Positions 9,354 through 17,799 of a stretch of DNA of 64,000 bases are shown in pieces. The stretch spans positions 57,670 through 121,669 of the forward strand of contig CAYLSB010000004.1 of NCBI GenBank assembly GCA_964386005.1, given 5' to 3'. How positions within the stretch are numbered: the first letter of the stretch is position 1; every line of letters begins with the position of its first letter. The translations under genes were made by a program, and so were the position numbers. Below the pieces are notes generated by a model. It was not told the origin of the DNA, ran no database searches, and saw nothing but the letters and a program-made list of their open reading frames with translations. The stretch is from FEN-1350 sp964386005. GTDB lineage: Bacteria > Planctomycetota > Phycisphaerae > Sedimentisphaerales > Anaerohalosphaeraceae.

Positions 9354-10877
9354 CTACCCCCCGAAGGAAAACTTATAGATCATTTTGAAGGCATCGATGG
9401 CATCGACCACTTCCTGTCGCAGATCATCAGGCAGTTCGCCGGTTCGATTAATCCGATCGATATACTCGGGAGCTTCCAATTTGAACCAGCCGAGCATTTC
9501 TTCGATGAAATGCGACACTGCGGACACGGATATATCCTCCAAACGGCCCGACGAAACCGTTAAAATACTCACAACCTGTTCCCCTACGTTTAACGGAGAA
9601 AATTGCCGCTGTTTGAGAATTTCGACCATACGGTATCCCAAATCAAGCTGGGCCTGGGCCGATTCATCCAGTTCCGTGCCCAATCGAGCGAAATCCTGGA
9701 GTTCCCGAAACGTTGCCAGATCGATTCGAAGCTTGGGCGCCACCTTTTTCATTGCCTTCGTCTGGGCATCGCCGCCGACGCGGCTGACACTAATGCCCAC
9801 ATCCACGGCCGGTCGAACGCCCGCCAGAAACAGATCACGCTGCAGATAGATCTGGCCATCGGTTATGGATATAATATTGGTCGGAATATAGGCCGATACC
9901 TGCCCTTCCAGCGTCTCAACCATCGGAAGCGCCGTCAACGAGCCGCCTCCCTTACTCCGGGACAACTTGGCGCTCCGCTCCAATAGACGGCTATGCAGAT
10001 AGAATATATCCCCGGGAAACGCTTCGCGTCCCGGGGGCCGCCGCAATAGAAGCGACAATTCTCGATACGCAATTGCATGTTTACTCAGATCGTCATACAC
10101 ACACAGGGTATCCATACCCCTTTCGTACATAAAAAATTCCGCCACGGCGGTACCCGCATAGGGCGCAATAAACTGCATGGCGGCGCTGTCGGCAGCCGAT
10201 GCACAAATGACGATCGTATGCTCCAGGGCCCCATGATCGCGCAGCGTTCGGACGACCTCGGCCACCGTCGATTCTTTCTGACCGATGGCCACATACACAC
10301 AAACAACGCCCGTTCCCTTCTGATTGATGATCGTATCCAGCGCGATGGCGGTCTTACCGGTCTTTCGGTCCCCGATAATCAATTCACGCTGTCCACGTCC
10401 GATGGGGATCATCGAATCGATGCACTTCAAACCCGTCGCCAGCGGAACTTTGACCGGTTCCCGATCCGCAATTCCCGGAGCCGGGAATTCCACGAGGCGA
10501 TATCCCTCCGCCCGGATCGGCGCGCCACCATCAATCGGCCGACACAGCGAATCCACCACTCGACCGATCAGTTCGTTGCCCGCGGGAACGCTGAGAACCT
10601 TGCCGGTCGATCGAACCTGAGAACCCTCCCGGACCTTTTCATATTCACCGTAGATTACCGCGCCGACGCTTTCTTCTTCGAGGTTGAATACCTCTCCGAT
10701 GATGCCCCCTTCGAATTCAAGCATCTCATTGGCCATCGCACTATCCAGGCCATAAATCCTTGCGATGCCGTCACCGACTTCGAGGACCTTACCCACCCGG
10801 GCCACATCGATTTCGCTCCGGTAACGACTGATCTCTTGCTTGATCAGACTATTGACATCTCGAATATCCACTGCCAT
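9354..10877 (-). CDS. atpA: F1 ATP synthase alpha subunit
   Basis: 507 residues. Non-catalytic nucleotide-binding subunit. P-loop GDRKTGKTAI near residues 169-178; LRDHGALEHTIVICASAADSAAMQ and SRLLERSAKLSRSKGGGSLTALP are highly typical, and SVSRVGGDAQTKAM near residue 364 holds the alpha-subunit arginine region. The order atpH-atpA-atpG is standard. Confidence 0.98.
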   Translation of the reverse strand: MAVDIRDVNSLIKQEISRYRSEIDVARVGKVLEVGDGIARIYGLDSAMANEMLEFEGGIIGEVFNLEEESVGAVIYGEYEKVREGSQVRSTGKVLSVPAGNELIGRVVDSLCRPIDGGAPIRAEGYRLVEFPAPGIADREPVKVPLATGLKCIDSMIPIGRGQRELIIGDRKTGKTAIALDTIINQKGTGVVCVYVAIGQKESTVAEVVRTLRDHGALEHTIVICASAADSAAMQFIAPYAGTAVAEFFMYERGMDTLCVYDDLSKHAIAYRELSLLLRRPPGREAFPGDIFYLHSRLLERSAKLSRSKGGGSLTALPMVETLEGQVSAYIPTNIISITDGQIYLQRDLFLAGVRPAVDVGISVSRVGGDAQTKAMKKVAPKLRIDLATFRELQDFARLGTELDESAQAQLDLGYRMVEILKQRQFSPLNVGEQVVSILTVSSGRLEDISVSAVSHFIEEMLGWFKLEAPEYIDRINRTGELPDDLRQEVVDAIDAFKMIYKFSFGG

Positions 10878-10916
10878 GATTGATTATCCCAATGAATGGC
10901 TCCACCCGATCATGCC

Positions 10917-11522
10917 TCAGGTCAGTCCCGAAGAGGGTTGATCCGACCCCGGCTGATTTTTTCGGAATCGCGACGCCTCCGTGACCGACCGCGCGGCACG
11001 CGTCAACGCCGACCGAACCGAACTGTCAACAACCATATCATCTTTCTTGATAACGATCCCGCCGATCAGATCCTGATCCACGTTCACCGTCAGTTTGACA
11101 TCGCTCTTCAACGCCTCGCTCAGGCGCTTGCGAAGCAGCTCGATCTGCTCGCGATTGAGTTCGGAGGGCACTGTGACTTCCACCGGATATCGCTTGTGAT
11201 GCAGATCGACCATCGTTTCATACCGGTTTACAATCGCCGACAGATAACTGATCCGGTTGCGCCGAGCTAAAACGCTGAGAAAATCCAGCGCCAGATCCGA
11301 TATGAACCCGGAAAAAACCCTCCGGATCGAATCGCTTTTATCTCTGCCCTGAACGGTTAGGGAATTCAAGATGGAAGCGAATTCCGGTTCGGTTTCCAGA
11401 ACCCGGCGGACCTTTTCCAGGTCATCGAGAATCTGATCGATCTTGCCGGATTCCTCCGCCAGTTCGAACAGGACCTCGCAATAAATTTCGCGAACAACTT
11501 GTCGCAACGATTCGTTGCCCAT
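10917..11522 (-). CDS. atpH: F1 ATP synthase delta subunit
   Basis: 201 residues, slightly longer than the usual 175-185. Peripheral stalk connector. The helical N-terminal domain is followed by the C-terminal signature LTVNVDQDLIGGIVIKKDDMVVDSSVRSAL, matching the OSCP/delta D-x-x-L-x-G-G-x-x-x-x-x-g-d pattern. The tail (RFRKNQPGSDQPSSGLT) is an extra polar extension. Gap to atpF is 25 bases. Confidence 0.95.
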   Translation of the reverse strand: MGNESLRQVVREIYCEVLFELAEESGKIDQILDDLEKVRRVLETEPEFASILNSLTVQGRDKSDSIRRVFSGFISDLALDFLSVLARRNRISYLSAIVNRYETMVDLHHKRYPVEVTVPSELNREQIELLRKRLSEALKSDVKLTVNVDQDLIGGIVIKKDDMVVDSSVRSALTRAARSVTEASRFRKNQPGSDQPSSGLT

Positions 11523-11547
11523 ATCTTTGGTCTTCCAAGGGGATCAG

Positions 11548-12195
11548 TTATACGGGCTTATCGCCCTGGTTTTCCGCCTTGAACCGTTCGATGGCCTGAT
11601 CGATCATTCGCTGGTTATCATCGCCGGTCATCGCTTTACCGAGAATTTCCTTGCCGAGATTCAATATGATTTTTCCGGATTCCTCCAGCAGTTCCCGCTC
11701 GGCTTCTCGCCGTGCTCGTTCGATGTCCGTCTCCATGCGTACGCGCATCAACTCCAGTTCCTTCTGGGCTTTGACGGTCACCTCCCGGGCCTGCTCTTCC
11801 GCCTGTTTGATATGTTTGGCCACAATCAAGCCGCCCTCCTTTTCCGCGGCGACCAGTTTGGTTCGATACTCCGCAAGTACGCCTTCGGCATCTTTACGGA
11901 TTTTTTCGGCGTCGCTGATCTGCTTGGCAATATATCCTTCCCGCTCCTGCAGTCGGGCCAGCAACGGTTTCCAGGCCAGCTTCCATAACACCACCAGGGT
12001 CAGGAAGAAGGCTACCAGCGTCCATAGAGATTCGCCGAAATAGCCATTGAAAACATCGATTTTCCCCTTGGCTTCATCCGTTTCGGCGGCGGAGGAATGC
12101 GGCTTTTCGACCGGGGCAACCACCTCGGAAGAGGCCCATACCCAACCACCAAGGCAAAGAAGCAACAAGATGGTCATAATTACTGGGGTTCGCAT
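11548..12195 (-). CDS. atpF: F0 ATP synthase b subunit with cleavable-looking leader
   Basis: 215 residues from the ATG at 12195, chosen because GGGAGG lies eight bases upstream; a longer frame to 12237 has no such site. The first segment (MRTPVIMTILLLLCLGGWVWA) looks like a signal peptide. A second hydrophobic span (SLWTLVAFFLTLVVLWKLAWKPLL, about residues 56-80) is the normal b-subunit anchor. After this comes a long charged coiled coil to the C-terminus. The additional N-terminal segment puts the start of the mature protein outside the membrane; it is an elongation relative to E. coli b (156 aa). Confidence 0.93.
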   Translation of the reverse strand: MRTPVIMTILLLLCLGGWVWASSEVVAPVEKPHSSAAETDEAKGKIDVFNGYFGESLWTLVAFFLTLVVLWKLAWKPLLARLQEREGYIAKQISDAEKIRKDAEGVLAEYRTKLVAAEKEGGLIVAKHIKQAEEQAREVTVKAQKELELMRVRMETDIERARREAERELLEESGKIILNLGKEILGKAMTGDDNQRMIDQAIERFKAENQGDKPV

Positions 12196-12229
12196 TGTCG
12201 AACCTCCCGTTAGGTTCACAGAATGCCCA

Positions 12230-12505
12230 TCAAGCAAGAACAGCCATCAGACAGATAATCAGCGAAAACAGCGTAACCCCCTCGATCAGGGCCGCCGCGA
12301 TAATCATCACGGTAAAGATTCGGCCCCCGGCTTCGGGCTGTCGCGCGATCGCCTCCGTCGCACGACCGGCCACGTTTCCGATGCCCGTCGCGGCGCCAAT
12401 CACAATCAAACCGCAACCGAGAAGGCCGCCGATCATTCCAAACCCTTTGTCTGTCAGGTTCACCTCGGCCAGCATCATTGTTACCATCGTCATCATTTCG
12501 AACAT
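12230..12505 (-). CDS. atpE: F0 ATP synthase c subunit (proteolipid ring)
   Basis: 91 residues from the ATG at 12505; an in-frame TTG at 12514 is too close to the GGGAGG ribosome site. Two transmembrane helices flank the polar loop GRATEAIARQPEAGG. The ion-binding carboxylate is the Glu in AALIEGVTLF of helix 2. Aligned by eye to the Na+-type rotor of Ilyobacter, the Gln of helix 1 is replaced by Ile (GIGNVAG) and the Ser after the Glu by Gly. Both changes remove sodium ligands and favour proton coupling. Confidence 0.96.
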   Translation of the reverse strand: MFEMMTMVTMMLAEVNLTDKGFGMIGGLLGCGLIVIGAATGIGNVAGRATEAIARQPEAGGRIFTVMIIAAALIEGVTLFSLIICLMAVLA

Positions 12506-12552
12506 CGTGTTCAAACCTCCCTATCATTGGAATCTCGAATCCGAACCCTTTC

Positions 12553-13338
12553 TCAGTGTTCGGGATTTATCGAAAGCCCGATAAATATGGTTGTCAGATA
12601 CGTAAAGATATACGCCTGCAGAAACGCCACAAACAATTCCATCAGACTCATCACCACCACAAACAGCGTCGAGGCCGTCGCCACAAAAGCATTTTTATAG
12701 ATCAGGATGAACATCAGGATCGTTCCCAGCAAAATATGCCCGGCCAGGATATTCGCGAACAATCGAATCGCCAGCGAAAACATTCTCACAAAGGAACTAA
12801 TGACTTCCATGACATAAATAAAGGGAAGCATTAACAGCGGAACCTTCGGAGCGAAATTCTTGAAGTACTCCACCGGTCCCCGTTCCGCGATCCCGGCGAT
12901 ATGAAACAACAGAAACGCCAGGCATGCCAGCGTCCCGGTGACATAAATATTCGCCGTCGCAGCGCCGCCGTAATGATTGCGACCCAAAAAGATCCCAACA
13001 ATTCGATCCATCGGGATCATTCCCAGCAGGTTCAGCGTCAGGATGAAATAGAACATCGTCCACAGATAGGCGATGTACCTGTCCGTTTGATCCCCCAGAA
13101 ACGGCCGGGCCATTTCTTCCCGAATAAAAAGGCAGATCGCTTCAATGGCGTTTCCGAATCCGTGAAGAACCAGGGTCCGCTTTCGCAGGGACAGCGGCAG
13201 ACCGATCGACATCACGACCACCGCCAGAGTGATCATGAACATGTGATTCGTGAAGACAAAGGGTTCCTTACCGAAGATCACCTTGGTGGTGATCTCTTCA
13301 AGAGCCGAATTCTTCGCCAATAAACAGCACGTATTCAT
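12553..13338 (-). CDS. atpB: F0 ATP synthase a subunit
   Basis: 261 residues from the ATG at 13338, which lies ten bases after the stop of the upstream gene; a GTG at 13371 in the same frame would overlap that gene. Several membrane helices are evident. The helix SSFVRMFSLAIRLFANILAGHILLG carries the essential Arg (LAIRLFAN) that faces the c-ring Glu. This is the stator half-channel subunit. Confidence 0.95.
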   Translation of the reverse strand: MNTCCLLAKNSALEEITTKVIFGKEPFVFTNHMFMITLAVVVMSIGLPLSLRKRTLVLHGFGNAIEAICLFIREEMARPFLGDQTDRYIAYLWTMFYFILTLNLLGMIPMDRIVGIFLGRNHYGGAATANIYVTGTLACLAFLLFHIAGIAERGPVEYFKNFAPKVPLLMLPFIYVMEVISSFVRMFSLAIRLFANILAGHILLGTILMFILIYKNAFVATASTLFVVVMSLMELFVAFLQAYIFTYLTTIFIGLSINPEH

Positions 13339-13348
13339 CCGTTTTGAA

Positions 13349-13750
13349 TCAGTTCCGAATCGTCCAATCACAACGATTCATCAATCCCATTAACAACGTT
13401 GTTTCCAACATCACCACCATAAGATGAATCAATCCCATCCATCCGAGAAACCATCGCCAGTTCGACTCCATCGAAATACCCAGGATCACCGACACCACGA
13501 TGAGCAGGCTCAATCGCGCCGTTGTCGCTGTGCGAATGGCTTTGGCAAATCCTCGAATCCATGGACGTCCCATAAACAACAACGGCACAAGACCCAATCC
13601 CGTCGTTATCATACTGCCGATCAGAGCCAAAACCAGACTGTCCCGCATCGGACCTTTGCCATGGAGTAAATATCCCGCGAATGCCAGCGTCAGAGCCATG
13701 GCTGGAATCCCTATAATCCACAATCCGGTTTTCCCATTTTTCATACCCAT
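13349..13750 (-). CDS. Small membrane protein in the atpI position of the ATP synthase operon
   Basis: 133 residues with about four hydrophobic helices (WIIGIPAMALTLAFAGYLL, LVLALIGSMITTGLGLVPLLF, LSLLIVVSVILGIS, LGWMGLIHLMVVMLETTLLM). Position between atpZ and atpB and size match the ATP synthase I chain family, which helps assemble the c-ring in other bacteria. Sequence similarity to a particular atpI is not obvious to me, so the gene symbol is left blank. Confidence 0.7.
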   Translation of the reverse strand: MGMKNGKTGLWIIGIPAMALTLAFAGYLLHGKGPMRDSLVLALIGSMITTGLGLVPLLFMGRPWIRGFAKAIRTATTARLSLLIVVSVILGISMESNWRWFLGWMGLIHLMVVMLETTLLMGLMNRCDWTIRN

Positions 13751-13830
13751 TGAATCACTCTGGGCTGAGGTTTCCCACTCAGACGTCCCCTTGCCGGGAT
13801 GAACGTCTCTTTTGAAACTCGGGTCGCCGC

Positions 13831-14112
13831 CTATCCCTTAAAACCGCCAGCGCGTTTGATCATGGTATAAAGCATCCAGATGAATCCCGCAAAAAAACCC
13901 ATGATCATAAAACCGGGGCTGGTCTTGCTCAGCGTATCCAGCCAATGGCCCAGCCATGTCGCCCCCCCGACAACGATACAAAACTCTACGCCAATCCCCA
14001 TCCAGCGAAAACTGTCGCGGCGCATCTCCTCGATCCAGCGCTTGTCGTTCTTTTTCTTTTTGATGGGCAAGGCATCGACTCCAAGGAACCGCTTCGGCCG
14101 CCCGATATCCAA
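13831..14112 (-). CDS. atpZ: AtpZ/AtpI-type F0F1 ATPase accessory membrane protein
   Basis: 93 residues if the TTG at 14112 is used; that codon sits directly next to the stop codon (14113-14115) of the HEAT-repeat gene, so the two would be coupled. An internal ATG (at MRRDSFRW) would shorten it to about 64 residues. Two transmembrane helices surround a G-x-x-x-G pattern: FCIVVGGATWLGHWLDTL and PGFMIMGFFAGFIWMLYTMIKR. The motif G-x-x-W-L-G-x-x-L-D and the G-F-x-x-G-x-x-x-x-x-Y ending are typical of the AtpZ family, found at the head of many atp operons and linked to Mg/Ca transport or c-ring assembly. Confidence 0.8.
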   Translation of the reverse strand: MDIGRPKRFLGVDALPIKKKKNDKRWIEEMRRDSFRWMGIGVEFCIVVGGATWLGHWLDTLSKTSPGFMIMGFFAGFIWMLYTMIKRAGGFKG

Positions 14113-15882
14113 TCAACTCTTTGCCTGACCGAGGATCAGATTTTTAACTTTGCGGCTGGGAAGATTCAAGGCACCATACGCACTGGCGCCGGCTAACCTC
14201 AGTTTGGGATCCTGATTACCCGACTCCACAAGGGAATAGAGTGATTGAATTTGCTCATCCGAAAGGAGATTGGAATTGAGTTTGGCCGACACGGCCAGAG
14301 AATGAAACGCTTCAATCCGAACTTCGACGCTGTTCTGATCCAACAAGCCCATCTCGGCAATGGCTTGCTGGGCGTCCGGGCTTGAAAGGTGAGCCAATAC
14401 CTTACCCGCCATGATCTGGATCGGCATCCGAGGATCCCTGGTTGCGCCAATCAATTCCTCTCTTGCCTGCGACAAATCCACTATTTTATTTCGGGTCTGT
14501 GCCAGAGAAAAGAGCACCTGGATCGCACGCATCGCATAGGAATCCGTCAACTCGCGTCCCAGATCCGGTAAACCGGCGTCGGTTATCGCTTCCGCCAGAA
14601 GATCAACGATCAACTTGCTGCCCACAAATTCATTATTGGGCCCGGCCTGGCCCAAAGCAACCGCCGCACTGTATCGCACCGCGCGATCCGAAAAACTCAA
14701 TGCCTTGACCAGAGGTTGTTCGGTTCCGAATCGGTACAACAGCGAAGCTTCCCCCGCATTGGCCGCCAAAGCTTCAACGATCCCCAGCGCCACAAACGCA
14801 TTCCCCTCCGTGATCGCCCGGTCCAGCGCCGGATGCAGGTACTCCGGACCGGCCGTCGTCGCAAAAGTCATCGCGTCGGGATGACCCTGTCCGAAATACT
14901 CCGGCTGTTCAATTCCGGCCGATTCCGCTTTGAAGAAAGCGGCGATCCACAGCGCGATTGATTTACCCAAATCCGGATCAGCTTTCAACGACCATTCGCA
15001 ATTCCGCATGGCCATCAACTCATGAAAATATTTCAGATCGACTTCCTCCCGAGTCAGTCGGCCCTGTTTGGCATCCCAAAACCAGATATTCGCAAAACTG
15101 AATTCCGATGAGGGCGCCACGGATTCGGCATGGTGATAATACGATTCGGCCAGAGCAAACAATAATTGAGCCGCGGGCAGCTTGATCGCTTCGGCGTCGA
15201 TTTTTCCAAGGGCCTGCAGCGCCATTTGCCTGAGGACTTCGGATCCATCCTTCTCCGCAACATATTTCAGATATCCCAGCGATTCCGGGTATCCCATCTG
15301 TCCGAGGGCACGGATCACTTCCGACTTGACGGCAACATTATCGGTCTGCAAAGCCGCCACAAGAGGACGGATCGCACTTCGGCCGATCTTCGGTATCGCC
15401 GAGGTAATATTGGCGAACTCGCTTTTGCGGGATTCATCCGCCAACACATCCAGCATAAACGGAATCGCGTATTCACCGGCATTCCTGAGATGCTCTTCGG
15501 CGGCCAGACGACCCCGGATCGTTGTACTGAGGCGCCTGATTTCTTCATTAATGATCCTGGGTTCGGTACTGAGTTCAAAACGACCCCGTTCGATGATCTC
15601 CAGAATTTTCCCGCTGACCTCGCGAAGCAAATCGCTATCGGTCTGCATTTTCAACAACAAGCGATACCCTTCCGGATTGGATTCGCTCAACGCTAAAACC
15701 GCTTTCGGATCCGGCGAACTATCGATGAGCTTCTGGGCATATCCCTGTGCCAGATCGAACCGGCCGATCGCCGTGTAATGGAGAAAATCATTCCACAGAT
15801 CCGAAAGATCATCGCACCATCCAATGCTGCAGGAACCCACGACGACCGCGATGAACGTCCATAGAGCCTTTTTCGCAACCAT
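14113..15882 (-). CDS. Exported HEAT-repeat protein heading the ATP synthase operon
   Basis: 589 residues from the ATG at 15882, chosen for GGAG upstream and because it begins with a signal-like segment (KKALWTFIAVVVGSCSIGWC). The body is alpha-helical repeats of HEAT/PBS-lyase style: IPFMLDVLADESRKSEFANI, IRPLVAALQTDNVAVKSEVI, ALGQMGYPESLGYLKYVAEK, VKALSFSDRAVRYSAAVAL and others across nearly the whole length. Such proteins are scaffolds; no enzyme motif is seen. It abuts atpZ with no gap and so is probably co-transcribed with the ATP synthase genes. Whether it helps the enzyme or only shares the promoter is unknown. Confidence 0.82.
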   Translation of the reverse strand: MVAKKALWTFIAVVVGSCSIGWCDDLSDLWNDFLHYTAIGRFDLAQGYAQKLIDSSPDPKAVLALSESNPEGYRLLLKMQTDSDLLREVSGKILEIIERGRFELSTEPRIINEEIRRLSTTIRGRLAAEEHLRNAGEYAIPFMLDVLADESRKSEFANITSAIPKIGRSAIRPLVAALQTDNVAVKSEVIRALGQMGYPESLGYLKYVAEKDGSEVLRQMALQALGKIDAEAIKLPAAQLLFALAESYYHHAESVAPSSEFSFANIWFWDAKQGRLTREEVDLKYFHELMAMRNCEWSLKADPDLGKSIALWIAAFFKAESAGIEQPEYFGQGHPDAMTFATTAGPEYLHPALDRAITEGNAFVALGIVEALAANAGEASLLYRFGTEQPLVKALSFSDRAVRYSAAVALGQAGPNNEFVGSKLIVDLLAEAITDAGLPDLGRELTDSYAMRAIQVLFSLAQTRNKIVDLSQAREELIGATRDPRMPIQIMAGKVLAHLSSPDAQQAIAEMGLLDQNSVEVRIEAFHSLAVSAKLNSNLLSDEQIQSLYSLVESGNQDPKLRLAGASAYGALNLPSRKVKNLILGQAKS

Positions 15883-15996
15883 CCACAATCTCCAGATTGA
15901 CCGATCCACAACCTCACGATACCCGTGTATCCATCCGATTCTGCGTCGGCTCCGGAAGACGAGTATCGAACCATTATCCATCCCCTGCCTGTCCTG

Positions 15997-16656
15997 TCAA
16001 ATAAAAACCCTGCATGAACCACCTTTTTCCGGGTTAGCCCTACGATACAATCCTTTTCGGGAAATGTATTGCCAGACCAGCGGTTTCACTCGATCCTCGA
16101 CCGCCTCACCTTGAGCTATTCGATTCCGGATATCCGAACTGGAGACATCGATCAGGGGAGTCGGCACCACATATTGCTGAAGCTTCCTGGTCCGATCGGT
16201 TCCAATCCATTCGGCCAACGCTGAAAAATCGGGTCGAGCGAACCCCGCACGATACATCACTGCGATCCTGCAGCTATCGATTAACTCACAGGACCGATTC
16301 CAATTCGCAAGGTCCTTCGCCAGATCCGCGCCCACCAACCAGTACAATTCAACCCCCGGACCATACAAATCCTGAAAATAGCGAACCGTGTCCAACGTAT
16401 AACTCGGCTGGGAGCGGCGAAGCTCGCAATCACTGACTTCCAACCCGAAGGAATCCGAGATCGCCAACCGAATCATTTCAATACGATCCGTACCATCGGC
16501 CCATGGATCCTGAATCTTGTGCGGGGCTCGCCCCGCCGGGATCAGGATCACTCGTTCCGCATAGAGATACTCCCTCGCATAGGTCGCCACGACGAGATGA
16601 CCAAGATGAATCGGGTCAAATGTCCCGCCAAACAAGATGATCCTGCGTTCCTGCAT
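15997..16656 (-). CDS. nadD: Nicotinate-nucleotide adenylyltransferase
   Basis: 219 residues. Converts nicotinate mononucleotide to deamido-NAD. Motifs: GGTFDPIHLGHL at residues 10-21 (nucleotidyltransferase H-x-G-H), ILIPAGRAPHK near 38, and SSSDIRNRIAQGE near 180 (the S-x-x-x-I-R ATP motif). ATG lies three bases after the stop of the small upstream frame, suggesting coupling. 114 bases separate it from the HEAT gene. Confidence 0.96.
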   Translation of the reverse strand: MQERRIILFGGTFDPIHLGHLVVATYAREYLYAERVILIPAGRAPHKIQDPWADGTDRIEMIRLAISDSFGLEVSDCELRRSQPSYTLDTVRYFQDLYGPGVELYWLVGADLAKDLANWNRSCELIDSCRIAVMYRAGFARPDFSALAEWIGTDRTRKLQQYVVPTPLIDVSSSDIRNRIAQGEAVEDRVKPLVWQYISRKGLYRRANPEKGGSCRVFI

Positions 16657-16659
16657 GAT

Positions 16660-16941
16660 TCACGATCTCACAATTGCCTGTTGGATTTTCCAGCCGATCC
16701 GATGAAACGTATTATCTATCCGATCCCGCGTTCCAAATCCACTTTTTTCTCCGACAACAAAGACTTGACCGGAGATATCAGACGCATCACGGAACCGATA
16801 TTCAGTCCGCCCGAAGAAACGAATCTCGAATCCATGCGAGAAAAACACTTCTTTTGCGATGGTTTTCCACACTCCGGTCGTCCGTTGTCGATTCAGGTCA
16901 TCGTCTCCGAGAATATCGAGAAACACTCTCTGTGATTCCAA
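16660..16941 (-). CDS. Small hypothetical protein coupled to nadD
   Basis: 93 residues with a TTG start; AGAGGA lies seven bases upstream of it. The stop is three bases before the nadD ATG, the kind of spacing seen in coupled operon genes. The sequence (KEVFFSHGFEIRFFGRTEYRFRDASDISGQ) is rich in beta-prone aromatic residues, has no membrane segment, and matches no family I know. No ATG exists in the frame, so it is uncertain. Confidence 0.4.
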   Translation of the reverse strand: MESQRVFLDILGDDDLNRQRTTGVWKTIAKEVFFSHGFEIRFFGRTEYRFRDASDISGQVFVVGEKSGFGTRDRIDNTFHRIGWKIQQAIVRS

Positions 16942-16989
16942 CCCGGCGATCCTCTATCCAATAGACCCATAAAAATGATGAAGACTTCT

Positions 16990-17019
16990 TGTGGATTCTG
17001 TCGATATATGGATATAATT
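16990..17019 (+). promoter_or_regulatory. Promoter of the lysine-rich peptide gene
   Basis: TATAAT at 17014-17019 with TTGTGG at 16990-16995, spacer 18. The start codon follows 61 bases later. Confidence 0.55.
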
Positions 17020-17079
17020 CGTGAAAAGCCAAGTTCTTCTTCACAATTCAATACGCGACGAAAGGAGGTGATCAAGACC

Positions 17080-17172
17080 ATGGCAAAAAAGAAAGCTGCT
17101 AAGAAAAAACCGGCGAAGAAAACTGCAAAAAAGAAAGTAGCGAAGAAAAAAGTAGCGAAGAAGAGAAAGTAA
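17080..17172 (+). CDS. 30-residue lysine/alanine-rich histone H1-like peptide
   Basis: Thirty residues, nearly all Lys and Ala in units of the form A-K-K-K, with a few Pro, Thr and Val. Composition and spacing match the C-terminal tail of eukaryotic histone H1 and of bacterial Hc1-like and AAKKA proteins, which bind DNA through charge alone. Start is secured by a perfect ribosome site (AAAGGAGGTGATC, eight bases before ATG), a promoter at 16990-17019 and a strong terminator at 17247. The in-frame extension upstream to 16975 lies within the promoter region and was not used. Here the tail-like peptide stands alone with no globular domain. Confidence 0.75.
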   Translation: MAKKKAAKKKPAKKTAKKKVAKKKVAKKRK

Positions 17173-17246
17173 CATTCTTCTCGATGCGCCACTGTATTGC
17201 GGGTTTTAGTTCATCCACATAATAATCGCCATGCAGTGGCCTTCGC

Positions 17247-17286
17247 AAAAGGAAGGTTCTTCCGCCACGGCGGAACCTTCCTTTTT
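17247..17286 (+). terminator. Intrinsic terminator after the lysine-rich peptide
   Basis: AAAAGGAAGGTTC (17247-17259) pairs with GAACCTTCCTTTT (17273-17285). An alternative inner pairing TTCCGCC/GGCGGAA (17260-17266 with 17269-17275) is also possible. The 3' arm ends in five T, so it fits a + strand terminator. Confidence 0.85.
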
Positions 17287-17378
17287 CATTGGCCCTTTCC
17301 CGAACAGAGGGCCGGTTCTTTGGGGCCTATTCTATATAAACCCTCGATTCCAGATTCCAAACGGATTCGGAATTTGAC

Positions 17379-17407
17379 TTGACAGCGGATTTCGTCTCGA
17401 TTAGGAT
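17379..17407 (+). promoter_or_regulatory. Candidate sigma-70 promoter
   Basis: TTGACA at 17379-17384 and TAGGAT at 17402-17407 with a 17-base spacer. It drives whatever lies in 17415-17740. Confidence 0.55.
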
Positions 17408-17498
17408 ATGTATGCAAACGTTCTTGAATTCACCGATCGATACCAATCCGGGTTTGCAGAATCATTTCGGAGATGAGGTTGAACCAGGGAGAACGGTC

Positions 17499-17702
17499 AT
17501 GCGATGGATTTTTTATTTGTTCGGTTTGACACGACATCGACGTCTCACTCCCGCGCATCGTCGCAATGCCTCCATTTCCTATCAGTGCCTTCTTTCGACC
17601 TTGAAATCGGCCCCAGCAGGCCGCCGGATCAAGTCGGCGCCTTCGATCCAATCCCCCTCTACGGCCGATTCACCTTCTCCGACGAATGTACACAAAACCT
17701 GA
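17499..17702 (+). CDS. Possible 67-residue small basic protein
   Basis: The frame starts at an ATG with AGGGAG eight bases upstream and lies 90 bases after a good promoter. The product begins with a short hydrophobic stretch (WIFYLFGLT) followed by Arg/His-rich and then Ser/Pro-rich sequence. No family recognised. The transcript could equally be a noncoding RNA. Confidence is limited because the amino-acid composition is not that of a clearly folded protein. Confidence 0.35.
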   Translation: MRWIFYLFGLTRHRRLTPAHRRNASISYQCLLSTLKSAPAGRRIKSAPSIQSPSTADSPSPTNVHKT

Positions 17703-17744
17703 CTCGCCCCGATTCTTGACTATCGAACGACGATTCGATCATTG

Positions 17745-17774
17745 AAAAGGGGCGATAGAATCGCTCTATCGCCC
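17745..17774 (-). terminator. Intrinsic terminator after the secreted Ig-like protein gene
   Basis: On the - strand GGGCGATAGA (17774-17765) pairs with TCTATCGCCC followed by CTTTT. Its + strand reading lacks a T run, so direction is mainly minus. It sits 26 bases after the stop of the 17800-19188 gene. Confidence 0.8.
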
Positions 17775-17799
17775 TCCGGTTTGTCTGACAAGTGGATGA

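Noticed and set aside
8028..9563. 511-codon + strand frame over atpD/atpG
   Set aside because: Fully antisense to certain ATP synthase genes; amino-acid mix is that of an antisense shadow.
16975..17079. N-terminal extension of the lysine-rich peptide
   Set aside because: It overlaps the promoter -10 box and the perfect ribosome site lies just before the shorter ATG.
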